Positions 27,320 through 36,962 of a stretch of 64,000 bases of DNA are shown one piece after another. This DNA is from Bacteroidota bacterium (GTDB taxonomy: Bacteria > Bacteroidota > Bacteroidia > Cytophagales > Cyclobacteriaceae), in assembly GCA_018267285.1 (NCBI GenBank), contig JAFDYU010000019.1, positions 211,961 to 275,960 on the forward strand, given 5' to 3'. The position numbers and the translations under genes are program-made. Every line of letters begins with the position of its first letter. Within the stretch, counting starts at the first letter, position 1. Under the pieces are notes generated by a model. That model saw only the letters and a program-made list of their open reading frames with translations. It did not search any database and was not told where the DNA came from.

Positions 27320-27484
27320 TCAGTACTTGTCTTCAGAAATGAGCCCACCGATAGGCTCGCTATCGGAGTTCATTTTTACAACTTCCTTGGTCGCTTTTTT
27401 AGCTGCCTTGGTGGAAGAAGTGAAAGCAAAAGACAAAGCAACGATAGCTGATATGGCAATCAAGCCTAGAATTTTGGTTTTCAT
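27320..27484 (-). CDS. Tiny exported protein A (54 aa), unknown function
   Basis: A 54-residue ORF with a clear signal peptide: MKTKI then a hydrophobic core (LGLIAISAIVALSFAF) and a possible signal-peptidase site around STKA-AKK, leaving a mature peptide of about 27 residues that contains TKEVV, PIGG and ends in EDKY. It starts 30 bases after the stop of tiny protein B on the same strand and so is probably cotranscribed. Both share a T(K/E)EVV motif just after the exported segment. No family is recognised. A longer ORF on the opposite strand (27291-27518) is a shadow. Confidence 0.7.
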   Translation of the reverse strand: MKTKILGLIAISAIVALSFAFTSSTKAAKKATKEVVKMNSDSEPIGGLISEDKY

Positions 27485-27514
27485 AATTGATGTGTTTAGA
27501 TTTTTAATTTTTGA

Positions 27515-27652
27515 TTAGCAACCTTTGTCGCAGTTGGCTACGCCACCTGATCCACCAGAGGTTTCTTTAGGATTAACTACCTCTTCGGTACAGGCTGAGA
27601 ATGAAACAGCAAGTGTGGCTACGAGTGCGAGGGTGTAAAGTACTTTTTTCAT
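27515..27652 (-). CDS. Tiny lipoprotein B (45 aa), unknown function
   Basis: A 45-residue ORF starting MKKVLYTLALVATLAVSF and followed by a lipobox-like FSAC, so the Cys at residue 21 is a likely lipidation site. The mature part starts C-T-E-E-V-V, has a Gly/Ser stretch (SGGSGG) and ends CDKGC with two further cysteines that might form a disulfide. A consensus promoter lies in front of it. The gene is divergent from the TPR histidine kinase with 84 bases between their starts. Function unknown; an extracellular lipopeptide, signal or envelope-stress reporter are guesses. Confidence 0.7.
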   Translation of the reverse strand: MKKVLYTLALVATLAVSFSACTEEVVNPKETSGGSGGVANCDKGC

Positions 27653-27692
27653 GTTGGTTTTGGTTTAAGATTGATTATTTTAAATTGCGGTG

Positions 27693-27720
27693 CAAAAGTA
27701 ACAACTACTTTTTTAAACCA
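27693..27720 (-). promoter_or_regulatory. Promoter of the tiny exported-protein pair
   Basis: On the minus strand a TTG (27718-27720), about 17 bases of spacer, and TACTTTTG (27693-27700), a full consensus match, 41 bases ahead of the 45-aa gene. Confidence 0.6.
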
Positions 27721-27736
27721 ATAATTTTTTAACCTC

Positions 27737-29896
27737 GTGTTCCACAAGTCGATTATATTTTTAATAACTATTTTTCCTTCACTGTTATATGCGCAAGCGA
27801 AACGAGTTGATTCGCTGAAAAAAAACTTGGAATTAAATTTAAAAAAAGACACTTCGCGGTTCGATATTCTATATGAGTTAGCATACGAATATTCGGGAGA
27901 AATTGACTCTGTTTCGCTAGTGTACTCAACGCTCGCCTATGATTTGGCACTGGAACTAAACGATACGGCCAGGATTGTAAAGGGAGGGAGGATCAAGGCA
28001 GGTGAGCTTAGAAGAACCGAAAAGCTTGATGCATCAATTCAGCTTGCGAAATACCTTTTGCCGATTGCTAAAAGGAATGGAAGAATGTTTGATTTGAAAC
28101 TCCTCCTTACCTCAATAGCTGTTTCATATACTAATAAGGCCGAATACGATAAGGCACTTAAATATGATTTTGAGGCATTGGTTGTTAGGGAAAATGAAGG
28201 TGACAAGAAAGGCATGAGCATAGTCTTAAATAACATCGGAGTGATCTACTACAAACTTCATGATGTAAGAAGTGCTTTGGAATATTACAATAAGGCACTC
28301 GATCTAAAAAAAGAAATGAAAGATAAGTACGATCTTGATCGGCTTTATATTAATATGGGAGAATGCTACAATCTTTTAGAGGAGCATGCCGTAGCAAAAG
28401 AATTTATCGAGAATGGATTGAATTCTTGTGAGGGAAAATGTTCTGACCAAATCATTCTTGAAGGTGAACTTGCGTTAGGGACTTCTCTATCTGAAAGCGG
28501 AAGAGAGGAGGAGTCAATAGAACATTTCATCGCCTCACTTAACGTAGCAAAGAAAATAAATAATTATAGATTCCAGGCTGAGAATTTGATTGCTATTGCC
28601 AAAGTGTATTTAAAAAAGAAAAATTTTGAAAATGTTAAAAAATATCTGAAAGAAACGGAATCAATAGCCAGAGATAAGGGTTACCGCTTTTTATTGGAAA
28701 CAACCTATAAACTTTTCTCCGAGCTTTATGAAAAAACAGCAGATTACAAAAATCAGTCGGTGTATCAATCCAAATACATAAAACTTAAAGACAGCATTCT
28801 GAGTGAAAAAGTCATCAGCAACCTTTCTCAGTTAAGAACAGATTATCAGGAGCGCGAAAACATTAAGACCATTGCCGAAAAAGATCAAGTGTTGCTTTTG
28901 CAGAAAGAAATAATCAAACGTCAGCAACGTCAATATTTTTTTATTGTTACCATTGCCTGTCTTATCGCTGCGCTTGCCTATGCTTTGTTTTATTTTCACA
29001 GACGGCAACAGAGAGCCAAGCAAAAAATTGAAGAGCAAAATATCTTGCTGGAGGTCCACAACCGCGAGCTTGAAGAAAACGTGCGCGAACGCACCAGCGA
29101 CTTGTTCCACTCCATGGAAGAACTACACCGCGTGAACGATGACCTCGACAATTTAATATACAAAACCTCGCACGATTTGTCGGGTCCGTTGGCCTCCATG
29201 AAAGGCTTGAGCAACTTGGCTTTGATGGAAGTGAAAGATGAACACGCCACCTTCTATTTAAAAAAATTAGATGAGATAGTAAACAAATTCCATTTAGTGC
29301 TCTCGCGCCTCAGCACAGTAAATAAAATTACGGATCACCAGTTGAAGCCCTCAAAAGTTGACTTTGATACAATATTAGATGACTTGATTTCATCCGAGAA
29401 ACAAAAGGGCCTCCCTCAGGATTTCGAGTTTCAACGATCGATCGATAAAAATTTGAAATTCGAGTCGGATGAATTTATTGTGTACCTGATTTTAGAAAAT
29501 CTGATTGACAACGCCATTAAATATTACAACACCACTAAAGAAGTAAAACCCTACGTAAAAGTTACCGTGAGCATGGAGGGTGCTTTCGGTAAAATTGAAA
29601 TTGAAGACAACGGCATTGGTATAGGAACCAACGAGCAAAATCATATTTTCTTAATGTTCAACCGTGCCTCAGAGCGGTCTGAAACCGGTGGGGTAGGCCT
29701 TTACCTTATCCGCCAGGCCGTAGAAAAAATCGGAGGTCAAATTAGATTGATCCACTCGTCATCGCAAGGCTCTAAATTTCAAGTGCTTATTCCAGATTTA
29801 CACCCGGTGTTGCAAAAACGAAACGAACAAGAAAAAAAATTGATCGAGTTCCTAGAGCAGTCAGACCATAAAGGCATTATTTCACCGATTATCTGA
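27737..29896 (+). CDS. TPR sensor histidine kinase with signal peptide
   Basis: A 719-residue membrane kinase. The order is: signal peptide (SIIFLITIFPSLLYAQA) after a GTG start, an extracytoplasmic array of TPR repeats (residues about 25-380, for example GVIYYKLHDVRSALEYYNKAL), one membrane helix (FFIVTIACLIAALAYALFYF, about residues 397-416), a coiled coil, the HisKA box SHDLSGPLAS with His479, and an HATPase domain with DNGIGIG and TGGVGLYLI. No receiver domain or response-regulator gene is nearby, so it is an orphan. It is divergent from two tiny exported proteins, which could be its ligands or targets; that link is only inferred. Confidence 0.88.
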   Translation: MFHKSIIFLITIFPSLLYAQAKRVDSLKKNLELNLKKDTSRFDILYELAYEYSGEIDSVSLVYSTLAYDLALELNDTARIVKGGRIKAGELRRTEKLDASIQLAKYLLPIAKRNGRMFDLKLLLTSIAVSYTNKAEYDKALKYDFEALVVRENEGDKKGMSIVLNNIGVIYYKLHDVRSALEYYNKALDLKKEMKDKYDLDRLYINMGECYNLLEEHAVAKEFIENGLNSCEGKCSDQIILEGELALGTSLSESGREEESIEHFIASLNVAKKINNYRFQAENLIAIAKVYLKKKNFENVKKYLKETESIARDKGYRFLLETTYKLFSELYEKTADYKNQSVYQSKYIKLKDSILSEKVISNLSQLRTDYQERENIKTIAEKDQVLLLQKEIIKRQQRQYFFIVTIACLIAALAYALFYFHRRQQRAKQKIEEQNILLEVHNRELEENVRERTSDLFHSMEELHRVNDDLDNLIYKTSHDLSGPLASMKGLSNLALMEVKDEHATFYLKKLDEIVNKFHLVLSRLSTVNKITDHQLKPSKVDFDTILDDLISSEKQKGLPQDFEFQRSIDKNLKFESDEFIVYLILENLIDNAIKYYNTTKEVKPYVKVTVSMEGAFGKIEIEDNGIGIGTNEQNHIFLMFNRASERSETGGVGLYLIRQAVEKIGGQIRLIHSSSQGSKFQVLIPDLHPVLQKRNEQEKKLIEFLEQSDHKGIISPII

Positions 29897-29933
29897 TTTT
29901 CATTTCGCATCTTTGCCTTTTCATTTTTAGTCG

Positions 29934-32039
29934 ATGAATAAGAATTACCAGCGATACACAGTCACTGCGGCACTACCTTATGCCAACGGCCCTAAACACA
30001 TAGGTCACCTTGCCGGGGCATACATTCCGGCCGATGTTTATGTGCGTTACCTGCGCCTAAGTGGAAAAGATGTGATTTTTGTTTGTGGCAGCGATGAACA
30101 TGGCACGGCCATTCCCAATCAGGCCTTAAAGGAAAAAACTACCCCGCAGGCAATCATCGACAAATACGATTCACTCATCCGCGATTGTTTCTATAAACTC
30201 GGAATGTCGTTCGATATTTACCATCGAACCAGCGAGCCGATTCATCACCAAACCTCACAAGATTTTTTTTTAACACTGCACCAAAAAGGGTTGCTCACCG
30301 AAGAGGTATCGGAGCAGTACTACGATGAAGAAGCAAAAGTTTTTTTGGCCGACCGATATATTGTTGGAACCTGCCCCAAATGTGGCTATGCCAATGCTTA
30401 CGGAGACCAATGCGAGAAGTGCGGATCTTCATTAAGCCCAAGCGAACTGATCAACCCCCGATCAACCCTTTCGGGGAAATCACCGGTGTTGCGGCCCACC
30501 AAGCACTGGTATTTGCCGTTGCAGAATTACGAAAGTTGGTTGCGAGAATGGATCCTTGAATCGCACAAAGAAGATTGGCGAGCCAGTGTTTATGGCCAAT
30601 GCAAATCGTGGATTGATGCGGGGCTTCAACCGCGCGCAATGACTCGCGACTTAAATTGGGGTATAAAAGTGCCGCTCCCCGATGCAGAAGGAAAAGTGCT
30701 CTATGTTTGGTTTGATGCACCCATCGGTTACATCTCTGCAACTCGGGCGCTGTTTGAGGAGATTGCAGAGAAAAAGAAAAAATTTGCTACACCTCAACGC
30801 GATTTTGGAAAAATACAGAAAGACGATTGGAAGAAGTATTGGCACAATGAAGAAACGAAACTGGTTCATTTCATTGGCAAGGACAACATCGTGTTTCATT
30901 GCATAATTTTTCCCATTATGCTTCATGCTTCAGGTGAATATATTTTACCCGATAATGTACCTGCCAATGAATTTATGAACTTGGAGGGAGATAAGATGAG
31001 CACAAGCAGAGGCTGGTCTATTGAGATGCACGAATACCTCGAAGATTTTCCCGACAAGCCCGATGTGCTGCGTTATGTATTGCTCACCAACTTGCCCGAA
31101 ACAAAAGATAGTGAGTTCACTTGGAAAGATTTTCAAGCGAAGAACAACAACGAGCTTGTTGCCATTTTTGGAAATTTTGTGAACCGTGCGTTGGTGCTCA
31201 CCCAAAAATATTTCGACAACAAAATACCCGCACTTGGAGCGTTGATCGATGTTGACAAAAACATAATTTCGGAATTAAAAAATTTTCCGTCTCAGATTGC
31301 CTTTTCTCTTGAGAGCTATCGTTTCCGCGAAGCAACCGCATCGTTGATGGATTTGGCGCGACTCGGAAATAAATATTTGGCAGAAACAGAACCGTGGAAG
31401 TTGGCAAAAAACGATCTGCCGAGAGTAGGCACCATCTTGAATCTTGCGTTGCAGATTGTGGCAAACCTCGCAGTAGTCTGTGAGCCGTTTTTGCCGTCTT
31501 CTTCTAAGAAGCTGAAAGAAATGCTTGCCTTCGATGGAACAGATTGGACAAAAACCGGAAGTATAGATTTGATGAAAGCCGGGCATCCATTGGGTAATGC
31601 CAGTCTGCTTTTTGAAAAAATCGAAGATCAGGTTATAGAGAATCAAATAAAGAAACTGAACGATAAAAAGAACGCTATGGAATTAGCTTCATTGCCGGCC
31701 GAGGCCGCCAAACCGGAAATATCATTTGAAGAATTTTCAAAAATGGATATCCGAATAGGCAAAATTTTAAAAGCTGAACCGGTAGAGAAATCAAAAAAAC
31801 TATTGAAACTTCAAGTGGATACCGGCATTGATGTGCGCACCGTAATGAGCGGTATTGCCGAACATTTTTCTCCTGAAGAAATCACCGGAAAACAAATAAC
31901 TATTTTGGTTAATCTTGCGCCAAGAAAAATAATGGGGGTGGAGTCGCAAGGCATGATTTTGATGGCTTCGGATAAAGATGGGAAGTTGAGATTGTTGCAG
32001 CCGAGTGAAGTTGTAGCACCCGGATCAAAAGTTAGCTAA
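29934..32039 (+). CDS. metG: Methionyl-tRNA synthetase
   Basis: Charges tRNA-Met. The 701-residue class I enzyme has the HIGH-type motif PKHIGHLAG, a zinc knuckle with two CxxC pairs (CPKCG...CEKCG), the KMSKS-type GDKMSTSRG and the anticodon-binding helical domain. The last 110 residues (from about [16 protein letters not shown]) are an EMAP/Arc1p-like OB fold that binds tRNA and supports dimerisation. The gene opens a series of translation genes but is separated from thrS by a short spacer with its own promoter box. Confidence 0.97.
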   Translation: MNKNYQRYTVTAALPYANGPKHIGHLAGAYIPADVYVRYLRLSGKDVIFVCGSDEHGTAIPNQALKEKTTPQAIIDKYDSLIRDCFYKLGMSFDIYHRTSEPIHHQTSQDFFLTLHQKGLLTEEVSEQYYDEEAKVFLADRYIVGTCPKCGYANAYGDQCEKCGSSLSPSELINPRSTLSGKSPVLRPTKHWYLPLQNYESWLREWILESHKEDWRASVYGQCKSWIDAGLQPRAMTRDLNWGIKVPLPDAEGKVLYVWFDAPIGYISATRALFEEIAEKKKKFATPQRDFGKIQKDDWKKYWHNEETKLVHFIGKDNIVFHCIIFPIMLHASGEYILPDNVPANEFMNLEGDKMSTSRGWSIEMHEYLEDFPDKPDVLRYVLLTNLPETKDSEFTWKDFQAKNNNELVAIFGNFVNRALVLTQKYFDNKIPALGALIDVDKNIISELKNFPSQIAFSLESYRFREATASLMDLARLGNKYLAETEPWKLAKNDLPRVGTILNLALQIVANLAVVCEPFLPSSSKKLKEMLAFDGTDWTKTGSIDLMKAGHPLGNASLLFEKIEDQVIENQIKKLNDKKNAMELASLPAEAAKPEISFEEFSKMDIRIGKILKAEPVEKSKKLLKLQVDTGIDVRTVMSGIAEHFSPEEITGKQITILVNLAPRKIMGVESQGMILMASDKDGKLRLLQPSEVVAPGSKVS

Positions 32040-32053
32040 TAGCCAACAGAAGT

Positions 32054-32061
32054 TATATTTG
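32054..32061 (+). promoter_or_regulatory. -7 promoter box for thrS
   Basis: TATATTTG fits TAnnTTTG, 20 bases before the thrS ATG. No clear -33 TTG. Confidence 0.45.
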
Positions 32062-32080
32062 CATTTCTAAAAATTAACTA

Positions 32081-34015
32081 ATGAACATTAAGATAACGTT
32101 GCCTGATGGAAGCATTCGTGAGTTTCCACAGGAAGTGAAAGGAATTGAAATTGCACAAAGCATCAGTGAAGGGTTGATGCGCAACGCACTGGCGATTGAG
32201 GTAAACGGAGAAATTTGGGACCTGTCGCGTTCAATAACAAAAGATTCATCTATAAAAATTTTTACCTGGAATGATAAAGGCGGCAAGTATGCCTTCTGGC
32301 ATTCGTCTGCTCACTTGTTTGCCGAAGCATTGGAAGCTCTTTACCCCGGAGTAAAATTTGGCATTGGGCCCCCAATCGAAAATGGCTTTTACTACGATGT
32401 GGATTTGGAAGGCAGAACATTTGGAGATGAAGAACTAGCTGCGGTAGAAAAGAAGATGAGCGAGCTTGCTAAAGTGAACAGCGTCTTTGTTCGCAAAGAT
32501 GTTTCCAAGGCAGAAGCCATTGAGTATTTTACCAAGAAAGGCGATCAATATAAATTAGAATTGATCGATGGGTTGCAAGACGGATCGATCACCTTTTACC
32601 AGCAGGGAAATTTCGTAGACCTATGCCGGGGGCCACACATCCCTTCAACAGGGCCGATCAAAGCAATAAAACTTTTGAACATAGCGGGCGCGTATTGGCG
32701 TGGCGATGAAAAGAACAAAATGCTCACACGCATTTATGGCATCACGTTTCCTAAGCAAAAGGAATTAGACGAATATCTTCATTTGCTCGAAGAAGCAAAA
32801 AAACGCGATCATCGTAAGCTTGGGAAAGAACTCGAACTGTTTGCGTTTTCTGAAAAAGTTGGCCAAGGCTTACCGCTGTGGTTGCCTAAGGGAACCATCC
32901 TTCGTGAGCGGCTGGAGCAATTCATGCGCAGGGCGCAGATCAAAGCGGGCTACGATCCGGTTGTTACTCCGCACATCGGCAGCAAAGATTTGTATGTCAC
33001 TTCGGGGCATTATGAAAAATATGGAAAAGACTCCTTCAAACCCATCAAGACCCCTGACGAGAATGAAGAATTCTTACTCAAACCGATGAACTGCCCGCAC
33101 CATTGCGAGATATACAAAGTGAAACCCCGTTCGTACAAGGAACTGCCCATTCGGTTGGCTGAATTTGGAACGGTATATCGTTACGAACAAAGCGGGGAAC
33201 TTCATGGGCTCACCCGGGTGCGGGGCTTCACCCAAGACGATGCGCACATTTTTTGTCGGCCCGATCAGGTAAAAGCTGAGTTTGTAAAAGTGATTGACCT
33301 GGTGCTGCACGTATTTCAGTCGCTGGGGTTCGAAAATTATACCGCCCAGGTTTCGTTGCGCGATCCGGAGAACAAACAAAAATACATTGGCGATGACGAA
33401 CTGTGGAACCGTGCCGAGCGCGAAATCCAGGAAGCGGCAGACGAGCGCGGGCTGAAGACCATTGCCGTAAAGGGCGAGGCTGCCTTCTACGGCCCTAAGC
33501 TCGACTTCATGGTGCGCGATGCACTTGGCAGAAGCTGGCAGTTAGGTACTATTCAAGTAGATTACCAGTTGCCGCAGCGTTTTGAACTTGAATACGTTGG
33601 TTCTGATAATCAGAAGCACACACCCGTGATGATCCACCGTGCACCGTTTGGTTCGCTGGAGCGATTTGTGGCTGTGCTGATCGAACATTGTGCGGGTAAC
33701 TTCCCGCTTTGGCTTGCGCCCGAACAATTTGCAGTATTGCCGATTTCTGAAAAGTTTAACGACTACGCCCAAAAGGTTGTAGATAAGTTGAAAGAATCCG
33801 ACATCCGCGGATTTTTGGATGACCGCGATGAAAAGATAGGCCGTAAGATTCGTGATGCAGAAGTGAAGAAAGTGCCGTTCATGCTCATTGTAGGCGAAAA
33901 AGAGGCTACCGATAGCAAAGTAGCTGTACGCAAACATGGCGAAGGCGACAAAGGTGCGATGGGGCTGAATGAATTTGTTGAGCAGTTTAAGTCAGATTTT
34001 AGTATGCCCGGCTAA
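32081..34015 (+). CDS. thrS: Threonyl-tRNA synthetase
   Basis: Charges tRNA-Thr and edits mischarged Ser-tRNA. The 644-residue class II enzyme has an N-terminal TGS domain ([12 protein letters not shown]), an editing domain with [11 protein letters not shown], the catalytic core with motif 2 ([25 protein letters not shown] partly visible), the zinc-binding MNCPHH, and a C-terminal anticodon-binding domain ([14 protein letters not shown]). It precedes infC-rpmI-rplT, the same order as in enterobacteria. Confidence 0.98.
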   Translation: MNIKITLPDGSIREFPQEVKGIEIAQSISEGLMRNALAIEVNGEIWDLSRSITKDSSIKIFTWNDKGGKYAFWHSSAHLFAEALEALYPGVKFGIGPPIENGFYYDVDLEGRTFGDEELAAVEKKMSELAKVNSVFVRKDVSKAEAIEYFTKKGDQYKLELIDGLQDGSITFYQQGNFVDLCRGPHIPSTGPIKAIKLLNIAGAYWRGDEKNKMLTRIYGITFPKQKELDEYLHLLEEAKKRDHRKLGKELELFAFSEKVGQGLPLWLPKGTILRERLEQFMRRAQIKAGYDPVVTPHIGSKDLYVTSGHYEKYGKDSFKPIKTPDENEEFLLKPMNCPHHCEIYKVKPRSYKELPIRLAEFGTVYRYEQSGELHGLTRVRGFTQDDAHIFCRPDQVKAEFVKVIDLVLHVFQSLGFENYTAQVSLRDPENKQKYIGDDELWNRAEREIQEAADERGLKTIAVKGEAAFYGPKLDFMVRDALGRSWQLGTIQVDYQLPQRFELEYVGSDNQKHTPVMIHRAPFGSLERFVAVLIEHCAGNFPLWLAPEQFAVLPISEKFNDYAQKVVDKLKESDIRGFLDDRDEKIGRKIRDAEVKKVPFMLIVGEKEATDSKVAVRKHGEGDKGAMGLNEFVEQFKSDFSMPG

Positions 34016-34085
34016 TTTTGATAAACCAAAAAATTAGCGATATTTGCAGCCTGTTTTTAAAAAAGTAAGAATTTAAACCCAACGA

Positions 34086-34658
34086 GTGGCATTAAGACCA
34101 ACGAACAACCGGCCTTTTAATAGAGGATTTCGGCCGCGCGTAGTAGAAGAACCCTACCGCATTAATGAAAGAATAACCGCCCAGCGCGTGAGGGTGGTGG
34201 GCGAAAACATCAAAGTTGATGTTTACCCGATAGCTACAGCTATTAAGCTGGCGCAAGAACAAGGGTTGGACTTGGTGGAGATTTCGCCTAAGGCGGAACC
34301 CCCGGTTTGCAAAGTGGTTGACTACTCAAAGTTTAAGTACGAACAAAAAAAGAAACAGAAAGAAATCAAGGCCAACGCCCAGAAGTCGATTTTGAAAGAA
34401 ATCCGGTTTGGGCCAAATACCGATGACCACGATTTCAATTTTAAAGTGAAACACGCGGAGAACTTTCTGAAAGAAGGCGCAAAGGTAAAGGCCTACGTGC
34501 ACTTTGCCGGACGTTCGATTGTGTACAAAGAAAGAGGAGAGATTTTGCTGTTGAAGTTTGCTCAGTCGCTTGAAGAACTGGGAAAAGTAGAGCAGATGCC
34601 GCAGTTAGAAGGGAAGCGTATGTATTTGATGATGGCTCCCAAAGGAAAAGGAAAATAG
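34086..34658 (+). CDS. infC: Translation initiation factor IF-3
   Basis: Prevents premature subunit joining and checks start-codon pairing on the 30S subunit. The 190-residue protein has a basic N-terminal extension, the N-domain motif [16 protein letters not shown], the linker [13 protein letters not shown] and the C-domain [14 protein letters not shown] and [17 protein letters not shown]. The start must be GTG at 34086: a stop lies in frame at 34074 and no in-frame ATG occurs before the C-domain. A non-AUG start is the usual device for IF-3 self-regulation. Confidence 0.97.
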   Translation: MALRPTNNRPFNRGFRPRVVEEPYRINERITAQRVRVVGENIKVDVYPIATAIKLAQEQGLDLVEISPKAEPPVCKVVDYSKFKYEQKKKQKEIKANAQKSILKEIRFGPNTDDHDFNFKVKHAENFLKEGAKVKAYVHFAGRSIVYKERGEILLLKFAQSLEELGKVEQMPQLEGKRMYLMMAPKGKGK

Positions 34659-34676
34659 ATTTTAATAAGTTATACC

Positions 34677-34877
34677 ATGCCTAAGTTAAAAACCAAGTCA
34701 GGTGCCAAAAAGCGTTTTAAAGTTACCGGCACCGGTAAAATCAAACGCAAGAAAGCTTATGCCCGGCACATTCTGACAAAAAAAGAAACCAAACAGAAGC
34801 GAAACCTTGGCAAGAAGGTCACTGTAAAGAAAGTAGATGAGAGCAACATCAAGCCGATGCTGCCTTATTTAGTTTAG
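34677..34877 (+). CDS. rpmI: 50S ribosomal protein L35
   Basis: A 66-residue basic protein of the large subunit, recognised by [36 protein letters not shown] in pieces ([21 protein letters not shown]) and the ending KPMLPYL. It follows infC by 18 bases and lies in the classic infC-rpmI-rplT operon. Confidence 0.98.
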   Translation: MPKLKTKSGAKKRFKVTGTGKIKRKKAYARHILTKKETKQKRNLGKKVTVKKVDESNIKPMLPYLV

Positions 34878-34879
34878 TA

Positions 34880-34970
34880 TAGGCTTTTGCCTTGAGCAAA
34901 GCCTGGTTTTATGTTCAACCCGGCCGATGGCACAAAGATTCTCTAAAAAAAAACGAGAGCGCCTACGGCC
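34880..34970 (+). promoter_or_regulatory. Structured spacer between rpmI and rplT
   Basis: Two possible hairpins: AGGCTTTTGC (34881-34890) with GCAAAGCCT (34896-34904), and a longer one pairing GGCCGATGGC (34922-34931) with GCCTACGGCC (34961-34970) plus CTCT (34941-34944) with AGAG (34956-34959). It could be an internal regulatory RNA such as an L20 binding site; the family match was not tested. Confidence 0.45.
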
Positions 34971-34986
34971 AAAAATGTAAAGTAAT

Positions 34987-35331
34987 ATGCCACGTTCAGT
35001 AAACAATGTTGCATCGCGCAAAAGGCGCAAAAGAGTGTTAGAGCAGGCCAAAGGTTATTTTGGCCGCGGTAAAAACGTTTGGACAGTCGCCAAGAATAAG
35101 GTCGAAAAAGGTATGGGTTATGCCTACCGCGACCGGAAGGCGAAGAAACGCGACTTCCGCTCACTTTGGATCACCCGTATCAATGCCGGGGCTCGCCAAT
35201 TCGGAATGTCGTATTCCGAATTTATGGGCAAAATTAAAACAGCAGGAATTGAATTAAACCGCAAAGCTCTTGCCGATCTGGCGGCTAACCACCCGCAAGC
35301 CTTCGAGGCTGTGGTAAAAAAACTGAAGTAA
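34987..35331 (+). CDS. rplT: 50S ribosomal protein L20
   Basis: Assembly and structural protein of the large subunit, 114 residues. It has the N-terminal basic extension ([22 protein letters not shown]), the [12 protein letters not shown] motif and [11 protein letters not shown], all invariant in L20. It lies 109 bases after rpmI, a wider gap than usual, with a structured spacer. L20 represses its own operon in several bacteria, which makes that spacer interesting. A terminator follows at 35352-35380. Confidence 0.98.
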   Translation: MPRSVNNVASRKRRKRVLEQAKGYFGRGKNVWTVAKNKVEKGMGYAYRDRKAKKRDFRSLWITRINAGARQFGMSYSEFMGKIKTAGIELNRKALADLAANHPQAFEAVVKKLK

Positions 35332-35351
35332 TCAAAAAGCACTTTGTGTAG

Positions 35352-35380
35352 AAAGGCTGTCATTTAAAATGGCAGCCTTT
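35352..35380 (+). terminator. Terminator after rplT
   Basis: A 12-bp stem AAAGGCTGTCAT (35352-35363) with ATGGCAGCCTTT (35369-35380), one G-T pair, followed by TTTTG. It closes the thrS-infC-rpmI-rplT unit. Confidence 0.85.
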
Positions 35381-35441
35381 TTGTTTTGAGTCCTTTAAAT
35401 CACTAGTTTATATACCCTCTAATTTTCGGCATAGTTATCGC

Positions 35442-35449
35442 TATCTTTG
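35442..35449 (+). promoter_or_regulatory. -7 promoter box for the LPP20-like operon
   Basis: TATCTTTG fits TAnnTTTG, 22 bases before the GTG start at 35472. A TTTTC run about 19 bases upstream is a weak -33 candidate. Confidence 0.5.
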
Positions 35450-35471
35450 AATTCCAATAATCAGACCCAAC

Positions 35472-36866
35472 GTGAAAAAGTTTTTATTCTTTGCTTTAGT
35501 TATTCTAATCAGTTGCTCGCCAGCTTCCACGCAGACTAAATCAGCTAAAAAAAAGAAAGGCAAAAAAAATGAAAACCCACAGCCTGCGTGGCTCAGTGCA
35601 AAGCCCGATGAGAGCATCTACTACATCGGCATAGGCCATGCCACCAAAGATGGCCAGAACAATTACATACAGGAAGCAAAGAAAAGTGCACTTGAAGATT
35701 TGGTTTCCGAAATTAAGGTAAATGTTTCGTCAACATCAGTGTTGAACCAACTCGATGATGGTAAAGGCTTTTCTGAGAAGTATCAGCAAATGATACAAAC
35801 TACGGCCGCAGACGAAATAGAGGAATTTGAGCAAGTTGATGTTTGGCAGGATGACCGGAACTATTGGGTTTATTATCGTTTGTCGAAACAACGGTACAAG
35901 GAGATCAAAGACCAACAAAAACAAAATGCAATTACACTGGGGCTTGATTTTTTCACCAAAGCACGTCAGGCTCAAACCGCCAACGACCCGGTTACTGCAC
36001 TTGGTTTTTATTACCAGGGATTTCGGGCTGTTGAAAAATATTTGGCCGAGCCACTTCAAATTCAGTTTAAGGGGCAAGACATTTTGCTCACTAATGAAAT
36101 TATTGCAGATATGCAGTTGCTGATGGATAAGATGCAATTATCTGTAAACCCGGCTCAGTTTAATGTAAATCGCATTGTAGCTCAAACCGGGCAGACCATC
36201 ACAGCTAAAGTAGTAGATAAATCAACTCAAAAAGCTATTTCAGGCTTGCCGTTAATTGCTGCCTTCGAAAAAGGAGCGGGCGATGTTTTTCCCGATTACA
36301 AAACCGGAGATGACGGCTTGGCAAAAATATTATTATCCAAAATCGGCTCTCGAGATATCGAACAAACATTAGCTGTAAAAGTGAACGTATTAAAGTTTGC
36401 AGGAGATAACCCATCCGATATTTACAGTTTGGTTTCGCAAAAACTGGTTGTCCCCAAAGCAATCGTTGTTATGAATGTGAAGCGCCCATTGGTTTACATG
36501 ACGTCTGTTGAAAAGAACCTCGGTGCCGATAAAGCCAATCCGCAAGTGGCCAACAAGATTAAAAATTACCTTGCTACTTCAGGTTTTGAATTTACTACCG
36601 ATAAAAGTAAAGCCGAACTGGCACTTGATGTTAACTCAAACTCCGAAAAAGGAGCGAAGTCGGGAAGTATTTTCATTACGTATGCCACATCCATAATTCG
36701 GGTTTCATCCGTTAAAGATGGTACTGAAATTTATGCCACCACCTTGGACCGTGTGAAAGGATTTAGTTTGGACTACGAACGCAGCAGCCAGGATGCCTAC
36801 AATAAACTGCTCGATAACCTCGACAGCCAGACATTGCCGGAAATGCTCAATGCTATTTTACAGTAA
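35472..36866 (+). CDS. LPP20-like lipoprotein
   Basis: A 464-residue envelope lipoprotein from a GTG start: MKKFLFFALVILISC, with a textbook LISC lipobox and lipidated Cys15. A Lys-rich linker is followed by an LPP20/FlgP-like domain (PAWLSAKPDESIYYIGIGHATKDG, then repeated ALEDLVSEIKVNVSS). The C-terminal half has a second repeat-like region with LDVNSNSEKGAKSG. The function of LPP20 proteins is unclear; related proteins sit near LpoB-type activators. A second, shorter lipoprotein of similar type follows 96 bases downstream, suggesting a transcript of two. Confidence 0.78.
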   Translation: MKKFLFFALVILISCSPASTQTKSAKKKKGKKNENPQPAWLSAKPDESIYYIGIGHATKDGQNNYIQEAKKSALEDLVSEIKVNVSSTSVLNQLDDGKGFSEKYQQMIQTTAADEIEEFEQVDVWQDDRNYWVYYRLSKQRYKEIKDQQKQNAITLGLDFFTKARQAQTANDPVTALGFYYQGFRAVEKYLAEPLQIQFKGQDILLTNEIIADMQLLMDKMQLSVNPAQFNVNRIVAQTGQTITAKVVDKSTQKAISGLPLIAAFEKGAGDVFPDYKTGDDGLAKILLSKIGSRDIEQTLAVKVNVLKFAGDNPSDIYSLVSQKLVVPKAIVVMNVKRPLVYMTSVEKNLGADKANPQVANKIKNYLATSGFEFTTDKSKAELALDVNSNSEKGAKSGSIFITYATSIIRVSSVKDGTEIYATTLDRVKGFSLDYERSSQDAYNKLLDNLDSQTLPEMLNAILQ

Positions 36867-36962
36867 TTAAACCGTTTGAATGAATATTTATCTAAGATTA
36901 AATTTCGAAATAAAGTGGCCTTAAAGTTGCTTTGTTGTAAATTGCATAACCATAAATACCCA

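Noticed and set aside
27291-27518. A 75-codon plus-strand frame next to bioB
   Set aside because: It is antisense to the 54-residue exported protein, which has a signal peptide, a partner gene and a promoter; the plus-strand version has none.
34911-34946. 11-codon ORF as a leader peptide gene
   Set aside because: Too short to support on its own and no enriched regulatory codons; mentioned only as part of the rpmI-rplT spacer.
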